Shown here one piece after another: positions 32,623-41,360 of a DNA stretch of 64,000 nt (position 1 is its first letter; the number at the start of each line of letters is the position of its first letter). This DNA comes from JAYPHU01 sp038127535 (lineage in GTDB: Bacteria > Pseudomonadota > Alphaproteobacteria > Rhodospirillales > UBA2165): positions 124,001-188,000 of the forward strand of contig JAYPHU010000001.1 of assembly GCA_038127535.1 (NCBI GenBank), read 5' to 3'. The notes beneath the pieces are model-generated. The model saw only the letters and a program-made list of their open reading frames with translations. It had not been told where the DNA came from and searched no databases. Both the position numbers and the translations under genes were made by a program.

Positions 32623-33105
32623 TCACGCGAACTCTTCCCCGGCGGGCACTTTATCAGCCTCTACAACTTTATTTATCCACGAAATGAGCTTTCTGGTCTC
32701 AGCCACACCTTTTTCTGTCGCGAGCCTAAGACTGTGTTCGAAGCTATCTGCATCAGGATAAAGGCTTTCAACATGTTTAGCGATTACATGAGCTTCGACT
32801 GAAGTGCTTGCTTGCGACATGACGTATTCAGTGATGCAATTTTTTTCAAATTCATGAAATTTGCCATCGCATCGGTCGATAAAAGCTAAAACCTGCATAC
32901 TTAGTCCGCATTCGCGCAGAACGCCGTAAGTAGAATCGTCCGATGGGTAGTTCGCCAACAACTCTGCAGCGTCATCAAACGCTTGGCCTGTCTCGAGATC
33001 TACAACTTCTAACATTCTTGATGCTTTGAACGATCTTCTGGCCTGCCTTTCATGGCAAAATGCTGACACGAGTACATCGCTAACCTGTGGCTTAAGCGAA
33101 TTCAC
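32623..33105 (-). CDS. Small unknown protein with WYL-like and TerB-like segments
   Basis: 160 residues. The first ~45 residues (FCHERQARRSFKASRMLEVVDLETG) look like the end of a WYL-type beta domain. The rest is helical and contains IDRCDGKFHEFEKNCITEYVM, which resembles the acidic metal-binding helix turn of TerB-like domains. The gene is visibly less GC-rich than those around it, with codons ending in A or T more often, which hints at transfer. It stands alone between the propeller terminator and the tRNA gene. No function is assigned. Confidence 0.65.
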   Translation of the reverse strand: MNSLKPQVSDVLVSAFCHERQARRSFKASRMLEVVDLETGQAFDDAAELLANYPSDDSTYGVLRECGLSMQVLAFIDRCDGKFHEFEKNCITEYVMSQASTSVEAHVIAKHVESLYPDADSFEHSLRLATEKGVAETRKLISWINKVVEADKVPAGEEFA

Positions 33106-33266
33106 GTTTATGCGTCTTTGACTTTCTGCTCCCTACGCATCCCTGTAAACGATACCGAAGCTTCGACCTGACCGAGGATGAGATTGCCCTGATTGAAATC
33201 CGGGAGTCCGAAGACGGTCCGCCGCCGGACGCCTGATCTTCTCGTGAGTTAATTTCAAAAAAACCT

Positions 33267-33342
<76 letters not shown>

Positions 33343-33508
33343 TATACCAAGTTGTCTGGCCCGGGTTGGGTCCCCCTCATCATCTCTGGCTTTTGCCAAT
33401 CAGGCCTGACCACTTCTGGTAATCCCTGATGAATGGCGGGGGCGCCGGGCGGGTAAGCGGAGGGAACATACGGAACATGCCCCGCCTTCTGCAAGTAAAA
33501 AGTCTCGG

Positions 33509-33886
33509 CTACGTGTCTTTGTCGTCGCCGTCGGAATCGACCGACCCCACAACCTCGCCGATATCCTCTTCGTCGCCGCCGATGTCGGACGTGTCCTCCA
33601 TCAGGGAATCATCATCCTCGCCGTCGTCATCGGTTTCCAGGAGATCATCATCGATATCCAGATCGATATCGTCGCTGTCGCTATCCTCCGATTCCTTGTC
33701 GGGCGCGGGCGCGGTTTTGGGCTGGGCTTCCGCCGCCGCGTCCGTGGTCGAGCGGCGGGCTTTGGGCTTCTCCGCTTGATAGGGCGTTTCGCACTTCGGG
33801 CAGGCCGGATCTTTCTTGTTCATGTCGTAAAACTTCGCGCCGCAACTCTGACATGACAGTTTTGTTCCAAACTTTGCTTTCGTCAC
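33509..33886 (-). CDS. TIGR02300 family protein (FYDLN-type acidic protein)
   Basis: 125 residues from GTG 33886, preceded by AGGAAG; the frame extends to 33928 without a better site. The N-terminus TKAKFGTKLSCQSCGAKFYDMNKKDPACPKC has four cysteines in two C-x-x-C pairs, a zinc ribbon, with the F-Y-D-M/L-N motif naming the family. The remainder is strongly acidic (runs of Asp and Glu). The family is confined to alphaproteobacteria and lies divergent from aroA, as here. Function unknown. Confidence 0.9.
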   Translation of the reverse strand: MTKAKFGTKLSCQSCGAKFYDMNKKDPACPKCETPYQAEKPKARRSTTDAAAEAQPKTAPAPDKESEDSDSDDIDLDIDDDLLETDDDGEDDDSLMEDTSDIGGDEEDIGEVVGSVDSDGDDKDT

Positions 33887-34079
33887 TCGACTTCCTTTCC
33901 TTTGCACGCGGGTGCGCTGGTTCGCCAAGCCCCCAGGGGCGGGCTAAAATTTTGCGGTCAATTGCCATTTTCAGTCGCCTCTGTCAAAACCAAATTTCAC
34001 CGTCCCGCCCCGTCCCGGAAGTAGCCCCGCCCGGCCAAACATGCTAGAGACACAAGCGTTTTATTGGAGAGAATATCTC

Positions 34080-35405
34080 GTGCCTAAGATTACATCCCGC
34101 CCCGCCGCCCCATTGACCGGCCGGGTGTCCGTGCCGGGGGACAAGTCCCTGTCCCACCGGGCGTTGATGCTGGGCGCGCTGTCTGTGGGCGAAACCCGGA
34201 TCACCGGCCTGCTGGACGGCCAAGACGTGCTGTCGACCGCCGGTGGGCTACGGATGCTGGGCGCGGAGATCGCGTGCGGGGAAGACGGCACGTGGTCGGT
34301 GCATGGCCGGGGCGTCGGCGGGCTGATCGAGCCGGCGGGCGTGTTGGACATGGGCAACGCCGGCACCGGCGCGCGACTAATGATGGGCATCCTGGCCGGC
34401 CATCCGTTCAACAGCACGCTGACCGGCGATGAGTCCCTCTGCGCCCGGCCGATGGAGCGGGTGATGGGCCCCTTGCGGCCCATGGGCGTAGCGTTCGAGG
34501 CGCGCACCGGCGGCCGCCTGCCGGTCACGGTCAAGGGCACGGACCGGTTGATCCCGACCAGCCAGGTAATGACCGTGGCGTCAGCACAGGTGAAATCCGC
34601 CGTGCTGCTGGCGGGTCTGCACGCGCGGGGCCAAACCACGGTGATCGAGCCGGTGGCGACCCGCGATCATACGGAAAACCTATTGGCCGCCTTCGGCGCG
34701 GAGATTTCGCGCGAAAAGACGGACGAGGGCCTGGCCATCACACTCACCGGGCAGCCTGAACTGACGGCGCGGGACGTGGTCGTGCCGGGCGATATCTCAT
34801 CCGCCGCCTTTCCCCTGATCGCGGCGCTGATCACGGTGAGCTCGGACGTGACCGTCGAGCGGATCGGGCTCAACCCGCTGCGCACCGGGCTCTTGGACTG
34901 CCTCCTGGAAATGGGCGCGGATATCGAAATCGAGAGCCCCCGGGAACTGGCCGGTGAGCCCGCCGGGGACTTGCGGGCGAAAAGTTCCTCCCTCACCGGC
35001 ATTACGGTGCCCGCCGAGCGCGCCGCCAGCATGATCGATGAATATCCGATCCTGGCCGTGGCCGCGGCTTACGCCGAGGGCGACACCGTGTTCGAGGGCG
35101 TGGGCGAGCTTCGGGTCAAGGAAAGCGACCGTCTGAGCGCCATCGCCGACGGGCTGATGGCCTGCGGCGTCGGCATCAAAGAAGAACAGGACCGGCTGAC
35201 CATCCACGGGATCGGCGGCCCGCCGCCGGGCGGGGACAGCGTAGAGGCGCGCCTGGATCACCGCATCGCCATGTCGTTCCTGGTGATGGGGATGGCGGCG
35301 GAAAACCCGGTCGCTATCGATGACGGCGCGATGATCGAAACCAGCTTTCCGGGCTTTGCCGGCCTGATGAACGATCTCGGCGCGGCGTTGGAGAGTGACG
35401 GGTGA
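34080..35405 (+). CDS. aroA: 3-phosphoshikimate 1-carboxyvinyltransferase (EPSP synthase)
   Basis: About 441 residues from GTG 34080, which has GGAGAG at 34065-34070; ATG 34041 would add 13 residues unlike other AroA proteins. Signatures: VPGDKSLSHRALMLGAL at the start, LDMGNAGTGARLMMGIL near residue 97, and RVKESDRLSAIADGL near 345. It condenses shikimate-3-phosphate with phosphoenolpyruvate in the shikimate pathway. The G-A-G-T-G (rather than G-N-A-G-T-A) wording in the PEP loop (NAGTGAR) suggests the class II, glyphosate-tolerant type known from Agrobacterium. Overlaps cmk start by four bases. Confidence 0.95.
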   Translation: MPKITSRPAAPLTGRVSVPGDKSLSHRALMLGALSVGETRITGLLDGQDVLSTAGGLRMLGAEIACGEDGTWSVHGRGVGGLIEPAGVLDMGNAGTGARLMMGILAGHPFNSTLTGDESLCARPMERVMGPLRPMGVAFEARTGGRLPVTVKGTDRLIPTSQVMTVASAQVKSAVLLAGLHARGQTTVIEPVATRDHTENLLAAFGAEISREKTDEGLAITLTGQPELTARDVVVPGDISSAAFPLIAALITVSSDVTVERIGLNPLRTGLLDCLLEMGADIEIESPRELAGEPAGDLRAKSSSLTGITVPAERAASMIDEYPILAVAAAYAEGDTVFEGVGELRVKESDRLSAIADGLMACGVGIKEEQDRLTIHGIGGPPPGGDSVEARLDHRIAMSFLVMGMAAENPVAIDDGAMIETSFPGFAGLMNDLGAALESDG

Positions 35406-36058
35406 GCGCGTATCCCCACACGGTCATCGCCGTGGACGGCCCGGCGGCGGCGGGCAAAGGCGAACTGACCCGTCGGCTGGCGGCGCATTTCAATCTGGTG
35501 CGCCTGGATACGGGGTTGATCTATCGCGCCGTGGGCCTCAAGGTCCTCGATGGCGATGGTGGTCCTGCCGATGAGGCGACGGCGATTGCGGCGGCCAAGG
35601 ATTTATCGTTCACCGAACTGGATAATCCCGATCTCCGCGGCGAGAGGGCGGCGGGCGCGGCGTCGAAAGTGGCGGCGATTCCCGATGTGCGCGCCGTGCT
35701 CCTGGAATTCCAGCGGGATTTTGCCGCCAATCCGCCCGACGGGTCCGCCGGCGTGATCCTGGACGGGCGCGATATCGGCACCGTGGTGTGCCCCGATGCG
35801 CCCACCAAAATCTTCCTTACGGCCAGCGTCGAGGTCCGCGCCGACCGCCGTGTTAAGGAGTTGCAACAGAGAGGCGAGGAAGCTATACAAGCGCGCATTC
35901 TGCGGGACATGCAGGATCGCGACACCAGGGATAAGTCTCGATCAGTGGCGCCCCTAGAGCCGGCCAAGGACGCATTCGTGCTCGACACGAGTGAATTGGA
36001 CGCGGACGCGGCATTTGCCGCGGCGCTCTATTACATCGCATCGCAGAAGCGCACCTGA
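35402..36058 (+). CDS. cmk: Cytidylate kinase
   Basis: 218 residues. The P-loop AVDGPAAAGKGELTRRLA is at the N-terminus, LDTGLIYRAVG is the CMP-binding part, and LDGRDIGTVVCPDA with the LID segment RDMQDRDTRDKSRSVAPL follow. It phosphorylates CMP and dCMP with ATP. GTG at 35402 overlaps the aroA stop. The aroA-cmk-rpsA order is widely conserved in proteobacteria. Confidence 0.95.
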   Translation: MSAYPHTVIAVDGPAAAGKGELTRRLAAHFNLVRLDTGLIYRAVGLKVLDGDGGPADEATAIAAAKDLSFTELDNPDLRGERAAGAASKVAAIPDVRAVLLEFQRDFAANPPDGSAGVILDGRDIGTVVCPDAPTKIFLTASVEVRADRRVKELQQRGEEAIQARILRDMQDRDTRDKSRSVAPLEPAKDAFVLDTSELDADAAFAAALYYIASQKRT

Positions 36059-36115
36059 CGCTTTTCGCCCCGTATTCAACGTGATCGAGGCGGAGATTGT
36101 CGTTTTAACGGTTTG

Positions 36116-36144
36116 CCCGCTGATTGGCGGGGGAACCATTTTTT
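36116..36144 (+). terminator. Weak terminator-like hairpin between cmk and rpsA
   Basis: CCCGC (36116-36120) and GCGGG (36127-36131) form a short stem, followed eight bases later by six T (36139-36144). It may reduce read-through from cmk so that rpsA relies on its own promoter. Confidence 0.45.
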
Positions 36145-36205
36145 GAACCGAAGACCGCCGGATCCAACCGGTTGGCCTGAATAGTACTAGAAGGATATGT
36201 TCACC

Positions 36206-38155
36206 ATGGCTGATACCGCCAACGGGTCCGCTCAGGACCAAGATTTCCCGATGACTGATGAAAATTTCGCCGATCTCTTGAACAAGACGATGGGCGAGGA
36301 AAGCCGCCTGCAGGGTCAGGTCGTGACCGGCAATGTGCTGGCAATTGAAAATGATTTTGTACTGGTCGATGTGGGCCTCAAATCGGAAGGCCACATACCG
36401 ATCAAGGAATTCACCGACGCCACCGGCTCGGCCAAGGTTATGGTCGGCGACAAGGTGGACGTTTTTGTTGAGCGTTTCGAGGGCCGCGACGGCTCCGTCA
36501 TCCTGAGTCGCGATAAGGCGCGCCGGGAAGAAGCCTGGACCGTTCTGGAAAAAGCCTTCGAGGCGGAAGAGCGCGTTTCCGGTGTCATCTTCGGCCGGGT
36601 CAAGGGCGGCTTCACTGTCGACCTGTCCGGCGCCGTGGCGTTCCTGCCCGGCTCCCAGGTCGATATCCGGCCGATCCGCGACGTGGGCCCGCTGATGGGC
36701 AACCCGCAGGACTTCCAAATACTCAAGATGGACCGGGGCCGCGGCAATATCGTCGTGTCGCGCCGCGCTGTGCTGGAAGAAACCCGCGCCGAGGAACGTT
36801 CGGAGCTGATCTCCAACCTGAACGAAGGTCAGGTGCTGGAAGGCATGGTCAAAAACATCACCGATTACGGCGCGTTCGTCGATCTGGGCGGCGTGGACGG
36901 CCTGTTGCACGTCACCGATATCGCCTGGAAGCGCATCAATCACCCGTCCGAAGCTCTCCAGGTCGGCCAGACCGTCAACGTGCAGGTCATCCGCTTCAAC
37001 CCGGAAAACCAGCGCATCAGCCTGGGCATGAAGCAGCTTGAGTCCGATCCGTGGGACGGCGTCGAGGCCAAATACCCGACCGAGACCAAGTTCAACGGCC
37101 GGGTCACCAACATCACCGACTACGGCGCGTTCGTAGAACTGGAGCCGGGCATCGAAGGCCTGGTCCACGTCTCGGAAATGAGCTGGACCAAGAAGAACGT
37201 CCATCCGGGCAAGATCGTCTCCACCAGCCAGGAAGTCGAGGTGATGATCCTCGACGTCGATTCGTCCAAGAGGCGGATCAGCCTGGGTCTTAAGCAATGC
37301 ACGCCGAATCCCTGGTCCGACTTTACCGACAAGTACCAGGTCGGCGGCGAAGTGGAAGGCGAGATCAAGAACATCACCGAGTTTGGTCTGTTCGTCGGCC
37401 TCACCGAGGAAATCGACGGTATGGTGCACCTGTCCGATCTGGATTGGGTCAAGGCCGGCGAGGAACTGATCGGCGACTACAAGAAGGGTGACATAATCAA
37501 GGTGAAGATCCTTGATGTGGATACCGAGAAAGAACGGATCAGCCTGGGCGTGAAGCAGCTCACGGATGACCCGGTCAGCGGCACCCTCGACAAAATCAAG
37601 AAGGGCGACGTTGTCACGTGCACTGTTACCTCGGTTCAGGACAACGGCATCGAGGTTACCATCATGGACGACCTGCCCGGCTTTATCCGCCGCGCCGATT
37701 TGTCCCGGGATCGCTCCGAACAGCGCCCCGACCGGTTTGCCGCCGGCGAGGTGGTGGACGCCAAGGTCACGTCGATCGACAGGTCTTCCCGGAAGATTTC
37801 TCTCTCCATCAAGGCCCGCGAGGTCGAGGAAGAGAAGATCGCCATGGCGGAATACGGTTCTTCCGATTCCGGTGCGTCACTGGGTGACATTCTGGGCGCC
37901 GCGCTGAAGGAACGGGCGCAGGCGCAGGAGTCTGACGAAGACGAAGCCCCCGCTGAGGATGCCGAAGCGCCGGCTGAAGAAGCCGCCGCCGAAGAACCGG
38001 CTACCGAGGAAGAAAAGAAAGAGGCTCCGGCCGAAGAGGCCAAGGAAGCCGCGCCCGCCAAGAAAAAGGCAGCTGCTCAAAAGAAGGCGGCTTCAAAGAA
38101 AAAGGCGGCGTCTAAGAAAAAGGCAGCCGCCAAGAAGAAGGCGGCGGACGACTAA
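36206..38155 (+). CDS. rpsA: 30S ribosomal protein S1 with a lysine/alanine-rich C-terminal tail
   Basis: 649 residues from ATG 36206, with AAGGA ten bases upstream; ATG 36197 is too close to that site. Six S1 RNA-binding domains follow one another, shown by repeated motifs such as GMVKNITDYGAFVDLGG, GRVTNITDYGAFVELEPG and GEIKNITEFGLFVGL. From about residue 570 the protein turns acidic (EDEAPAEDAEAPAEEAAAEE), and the last ~35 residues are Lys/Ala runs like histone H1 (KKKAA repeats). S1 recruits mRNA to the 30S subunit. The tail is unusual and may bind RNA or DNA non-specifically. Confidence 0.96.
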   Translation: MADTANGSAQDQDFPMTDENFADLLNKTMGEESRLQGQVVTGNVLAIENDFVLVDVGLKSEGHIPIKEFTDATGSAKVMVGDKVDVFVERFEGRDGSVILSRDKARREEAWTVLEKAFEAEERVSGVIFGRVKGGFTVDLSGAVAFLPGSQVDIRPIRDVGPLMGNPQDFQILKMDRGRGNIVVSRRAVLEETRAEERSELISNLNEGQVLEGMVKNITDYGAFVDLGGVDGLLHVTDIAWKRINHPSEALQVGQTVNVQVIRFNPENQRISLGMKQLESDPWDGVEAKYPTETKFNGRVTNITDYGAFVELEPGIEGLVHVSEMSWTKKNVHPGKIVSTSQEVEVMILDVDSSKRRISLGLKQCTPNPWSDFTDKYQVGGEVEGEIKNITEFGLFVGLTEEIDGMVHLSDLDWVKAGEELIGDYKKGDIIKVKILDVDTEKERISLGVKQLTDDPVSGTLDKIKKGDVVTCTVTSVQDNGIEVTIMDDLPGFIRRADLSRDRSEQRPDRFAAGEVVDAKVTSIDRSSRKISLSIKAREVEEEKIAMAEYGSSDSGASLGDILGAALKERAQAQESDEDEAPAEDAEAPAEEAAAEEPATEEEKKEAPAEEAKEAAPAKKKAAAQKKAASKKKAASKKKAAAKKKAADD

Positions 38156-38207
38156 GCGTTCGCCGTCCTATCCGGTCCCCGTCGAAGCAGCATAGGATTG
38201 CTCTACC

Positions 38208-39119
38208 ATGGCCCAGGATGCGGACAGCTATTTTGACCGACGGCGATTGAAGCGCCGCTTGACGTTTTGGCGTCTGGCGGCCATCGCCGCGGTAGCTGCT
38301 CTGGCAATCGTGGCCTTCGGACAATTCGACTCGTTCGATCGGGGCGATCATGTCGCCATCTTCGACGTAGACGGCATCATCGTGGATGATCCGCGCCGGG
38401 ATGCGCTGCTGAACGATGTGGCCGAGGACCCGGACGCCAAGGCCTTGATCGTTCGCATCAATAGCCCCGGCGGTACCGTGGTTGGCGGCGAATCTTTGTA
38501 TCTGACCTTGCGCGACGTGGCGAAGAGAAAGCCCGTGGTCGCGGTATTGCGGGAACTGGCGACGTCGGCCGGTTACATGGCGGCGATCAGCGCCGATCAC
38601 ATCGTCGCCCGCCAATCAACCATCACCGGTTCCATCGGCGTTCTACTCCAGACCACGGATGTGACCGAGCTGCTCAGCAAAATCGGCGTGAAACCCGAAG
38701 TGATTAAAAGCTCGCCGTTGAAGGCCCAGCCCAATCCGATGGAGAAATTCTCTCCGGAAGCCCGGGAGGCAACGGAAGCCGTTATCAAAGACATGTATGA
38801 AATGTTCGTCTCTATGGTTTCGCTCCGGCGCAATTTTGACGGCGCCAAAACGCGGGAGCTGGCCGACGGCCGCATCTTCACCGGCCGCCAGGCCCTGATA
38901 AACGGATTGGTGGACGTGTTGGGTGGCGTTAAGGAAGCGCGGGTCTGGCTTGAATCAAACAAAGGGGTGGCGAAATCGCTGCCGCTCCTCCGCGTTGCGC
39001 TCAAGAAAGAGCGGGATCGGCTGCGCGATATTCTGGAAGACGTAGTCGGAAAAACAGTTTTTTCTGAACGACTTAGGCTTGACGGGTTGATCTCGCTTTG
39101 GCACGCTAACGTCAAATAA
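38208..39119 (+). CDS. sppA: Signal peptide peptidase SppA, short form
   Basis: 303 residues with one N-terminal membrane anchor (about 22-42). The S49 core shows LIVRINSPGGTVVGGESLY near residue 85 and the serine in LATSAGYMAAISADHIVA near 122, followed by TGSIGVLLQ. The catalytic lysine lies in the second half of the fold, in the family likely in the SPLKAQPNP region. This half-length form works as an oligomer and digests leftover signal peptides in the inner membrane. It lies 50 bases after rpsA and before ihfB, a typical alphaproteobacterial order. Confidence 0.93.
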   Translation: MAQDADSYFDRRRLKRRLTFWRLAAIAAVAALAIVAFGQFDSFDRGDHVAIFDVDGIIVDDPRRDALLNDVAEDPDAKALIVRINSPGGTVVGGESLYLTLRDVAKRKPVVAVLRELATSAGYMAAISADHIVARQSTITGSIGVLLQTTDVTELLSKIGVKPEVIKSSPLKAQPNPMEKFSPEAREATEAVIKDMYEMFVSMVSLRRNFDGAKTRELADGRIFTGRQALINGLVDVLGGVKEARVWLESNKGVAKSLPLLRVALKKERDRLRDILEDVVGKTVFSERLRLDGLISLWHANVK

Positions 39120-39193
39120 GGCAACTTTAAGAATGGTTTAACCCTGTTCGGCCGCTTCATTTAAATTAGGGCCGTCAAACAAGGGCGAGGAAA

Positions 39194-39472
39194 ATGACCA
39201 AGTCGGAATTGATTGCGTATCTCGCTGAAGAGAACCAGCACCTGTTTCAACGGGATGTGGAAAGGATCGTCACGACCATCTTTGACGAGATCGCCTCCGC
39301 CTTGGCGCGTGGCGACCGGGTCGAGCTTCGCGGATTCGGCGCCTTCTCGGTAAAACAGCGGGATTCCCGCATCGGTCGCAACCCGCGCACCGGTGAAGCC
39401 GTTCAAGTGTCTGCAAAACGCGTTCCCTATTTTAAAACCGGGAAGCAGCTGCGGGAAAAGCTCAACGCGTAA
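39194..39472 (+). CDS. ihfB: Integration host factor beta subunit
   Basis: 92 residues of the HU/IHF fold: MTKSELIAYLAEENQHL at the start, then VELRGFGAFSVKQRDSRIGRNPRTGEAV with the conserved R-N-P-x-T-G tip of the DNA-binding arm, ending VPYFKTGKQLREKL. It pairs with IhfA to bend DNA at specific sites in recombination, replication and sigma-54 promoters. GAGGAAA precedes ATG 39194. Confidence 0.95.
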   Translation: MTKSELIAYLAEENQHLFQRDVERIVTTIFDEIASALARGDRVELRGFGAFSVKQRDSRIGRNPRTGEAVQVSAKRVPYFKTGKQLREKLNA

Positions 39473-39512
39473 ACGCTTCCCATGGTGACGCCGCCAAGGG
39501 GGATTTCACTCG

Positions 39513-39836
39513 GTGACGAAACTTATTTCCTGGATTGCCATGCTGGTGATCGGCGTTCTGGGCATTCTATTCGCCGTGTCCAACCGCACCGAGGTGGTCC
39601 TGGGTATCTGGCCATTGCCGTATCAGTTGCCGGTTCCGTTCTACGCGCCGGTCATGGCGGCGGCGTTGCTCGGGTTCATTGGCGGCGCCATCGTCGCCTG
39701 GTTTTCCGCCGGCGCGTTTCGCCGGCGGGCGCGCTCCGCCTCGCGCAAGGCCAATGATCTCGAAAGGGACTTGGAAAACCTCAAGAACAAGATCGCCGAA
39801 CTGGACGCGGAAAAGAAACAAAAACCAACCGCCTGA
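39513..39836 (+). CDS. lapA: LapA-domain inner membrane protein
   Basis: 107 residues from GTG 39513. Two transmembrane helices (about 5-25 and 44-66) are followed by a cytoplasmic coiled coil (ASRKANDLERDLENLKNKIAELD). The N-terminal segment FAVSNRTEVVLGIWPLP is typical of the LapA (lipopolysaccharide assembly A, DUF1049) family, which with LapB controls LpxC turnover in E. coli. No LapB gene lies next to it here; pyrF follows. Confidence 0.85.
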   Translation: MTKLISWIAMLVIGVLGILFAVSNRTEVVLGIWPLPYQLPVPFYAPVMAAALLGFIGGAIVAWFSAGAFRRRARSASRKANDLERDLENLKNKIAELDAEKKQKPTA

Positions 39837-39925
39837 CGCCCAATTCGTGTTAAACGTTTCTGGCGTCGCCCCGGCGCCTTCTGTATAAACCTCTCACCAT
39901 TTTCAACATACCGGACGGGCTGATC

Positions 39926-40648
39926 ATGAGCCAATCGCCGCAAGACAGAATCTACGTTGCCCTGGATACGCCGGATATCGAAAAGGCGGTAAGCTGGGCC
40001 GGCATGCTCAAGGGACTGGTCGGCGGCATGAAGGTCGGGAAAGAGTTTTTCACCGCTCAGGGCCCGGCCGGCGTCCGCCGTATCTCCGAATTGGGTATGC
40101 CGGTGTTTCTGGACCTCAAGTTTCATGACATCCCCAACACCGTGGCCGGCGCGGTACGCTCCGCCATTCCGATGGGCCTGAAGATCCTCAACGTTCATGC
40201 GTCGGGCGGCAAAACCATGATGGAGACGGCGATCAATACCGCCAAGGAAGAAGCGGCAAACCAAGGCGTGGACCGGCCCCTGGTGTTCGCGGTGACCGTA
40301 CTGACCTCTATGGACCGGAGTGACCTGGCCGGCATCGGTGTGGATGCGGAGCCCATTGACCAGGTCAAGCGGCTGGCGCGGCTTACCCAAGACAGCGGGT
40401 TGGACGGCGTGGTCTGCTCGGCGGCAGAGATCGAGGCCCTGCGCGCCGAATCCGGACCTGACTTTAAGCTGCTGACGCCGGGTATCCGCCCGGCCTGGTC
40501 GGTAGCCGGGGATCAAAAACGGGTGGTGACCCCGGCGGATGCGGTGAAGCGCGGCTCCAATTTTCTGGTGATTGGCCGGCCCATCACCGGCGCTAATGAT
40601 CCGGCGGAGGCGGCCAAGCGGATCACCGACGAATTGGCGTCTGCGTAA
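39926..40648 (+). CDS. pyrF: Orotidine 5'-phosphate decarboxylase
   Basis: 240 residues. Active-site motif FLDLKFHDIPNTVAGAV near residue 67 carries the Asp-Lys-His-Asp set; KVGKEFF precedes it and VVTPADAVKRGSNFLVIGRPIT near 215 is the phosphate site. It decarboxylates OMP to UMP in pyrimidine synthesis. Two bases separate it from trpF, so they are co-transcribed. Confidence 0.96.
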   Translation: MSQSPQDRIYVALDTPDIEKAVSWAGMLKGLVGGMKVGKEFFTAQGPAGVRRISELGMPVFLDLKFHDIPNTVAGAVRSAIPMGLKILNVHASGGKTMMETAINTAKEEAANQGVDRPLVFAVTVLTSMDRSDLAGIGVDAEPIDQVKRLARLTQDSGLDGVVCSAAEIEALRAESGPDFKLLTPGIRPAWSVAGDQKRVVTPADAVKRGSNFLVIGRPITGANDPAEAAKRITDELASA

Positions 40649-40650
40649 CA

Positions 40651-41298
40651 ATGCCGCTTCAGGTAAAAATCTGCGGACTGGACCGGATCGAGGCCGTCGA
40701 TGCGGCGATTGAAGCCGGAGCGCGCTGGACCGGGTTTGTCTTTTATCCGCTGTCGCCCCGCAATCTATCGCCGGAAGAGGCGGCTCTGCTGACCGCGCGG
40801 ATGACCCAGCTGGTCGATGCGGTTGGTCTGTTTGTTGATCCTACCGACGACGAGCTGTCGGCGGTGTTGGATAAAAATCTGCTAGATATGATCCAGCTTC
40901 ATGGCCAGGAAACGCCCGAACGGGTCGCCGAGGTGAAAGCGCTGACGGAGTTGCCGGTAATGAAGGCGATTAAGATTTCTACGTCGGAGGATGTAACAGC
41001 CGCCAGCGCCTATTTCGACGTAGCTGACCAGCTTCTGCTAGACGCAAAAGCCCCGGCCAATATGGAGGGCGCATTGCCTGGCGGCAATGCGTTGAGTTTC
41101 GACTGGGGGCTATTAATCGATCACGAGATCAATTTCTCTTGGATGCTGGCCGGCGGACTGACGCCCGAAAATGTAGCGGAAGCGGTCGCCGTGACCGGGG
41201 CCCAAGCGGTGGATGTCTCCTCGGGTGTGGAAGCGGAACCGGGGGTGAAGGACCTGGCCAAGATCGCCGCGTTTATGGACGCCGCCGGCGAGTTGTAA
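40651..41298 (+). CDS. trpF: Phosphoribosylanthranilate isomerase
   Basis: 215 residues of a TIM barrel. KICGLDRIEAVDAAIEAGA opens the protein with the catalytic cysteine, FVFYPLSPRNLSPEEA follows, IQLHGQETPERVAEV is at about 85, and the C-terminus has LAGGLTPENVAEAV and VDVSSGVEAEPGVKD, the phosphate site. It converts phosphoribosylanthranilate to CdRP in tryptophan synthesis. Followed by trpB after 62 bases. Confidence 0.95.
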   Translation: MPLQVKICGLDRIEAVDAAIEAGARWTGFVFYPLSPRNLSPEEAALLTARMTQLVDAVGLFVDPTDDELSAVLDKNLLDMIQLHGQETPERVAEVKALTELPVMKAIKISTSEDVTAASAYFDVADQLLLDAKAPANMEGALPGGNALSFDWGLLIDHEINFSWMLAGGLTPENVAEAVAVTGAQAVDVSSGVEAEPGVKDLAKIAAFMDAAGEL

Positions 41299-41360
41299 GA
41301 TTTCACTCGATTTTTCAGGGCTCAGAAGTTAAGTACCCACCACACGAATAGATTAACGCT

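Noticed and set aside
33429..33779. Serine-rich 116-codon plus-strand frame
   Set aside because: It is the antisense of the acidic Asp/Glu region of the TIGR02300 protein; the serine bias is the mirror of GAC/GAT codons.
36316..37452. Minus-strand frames up to 491 codons over rpsA
   Set aside because: Shadow frames of a strongly biased ribosomal protein gene; no start signal or domain.
41299..41360. A trp attenuator between trpF and trpB
   Set aside because: No leader peptide with Trp codons and no competing hairpins were found in the 62-base spacer.
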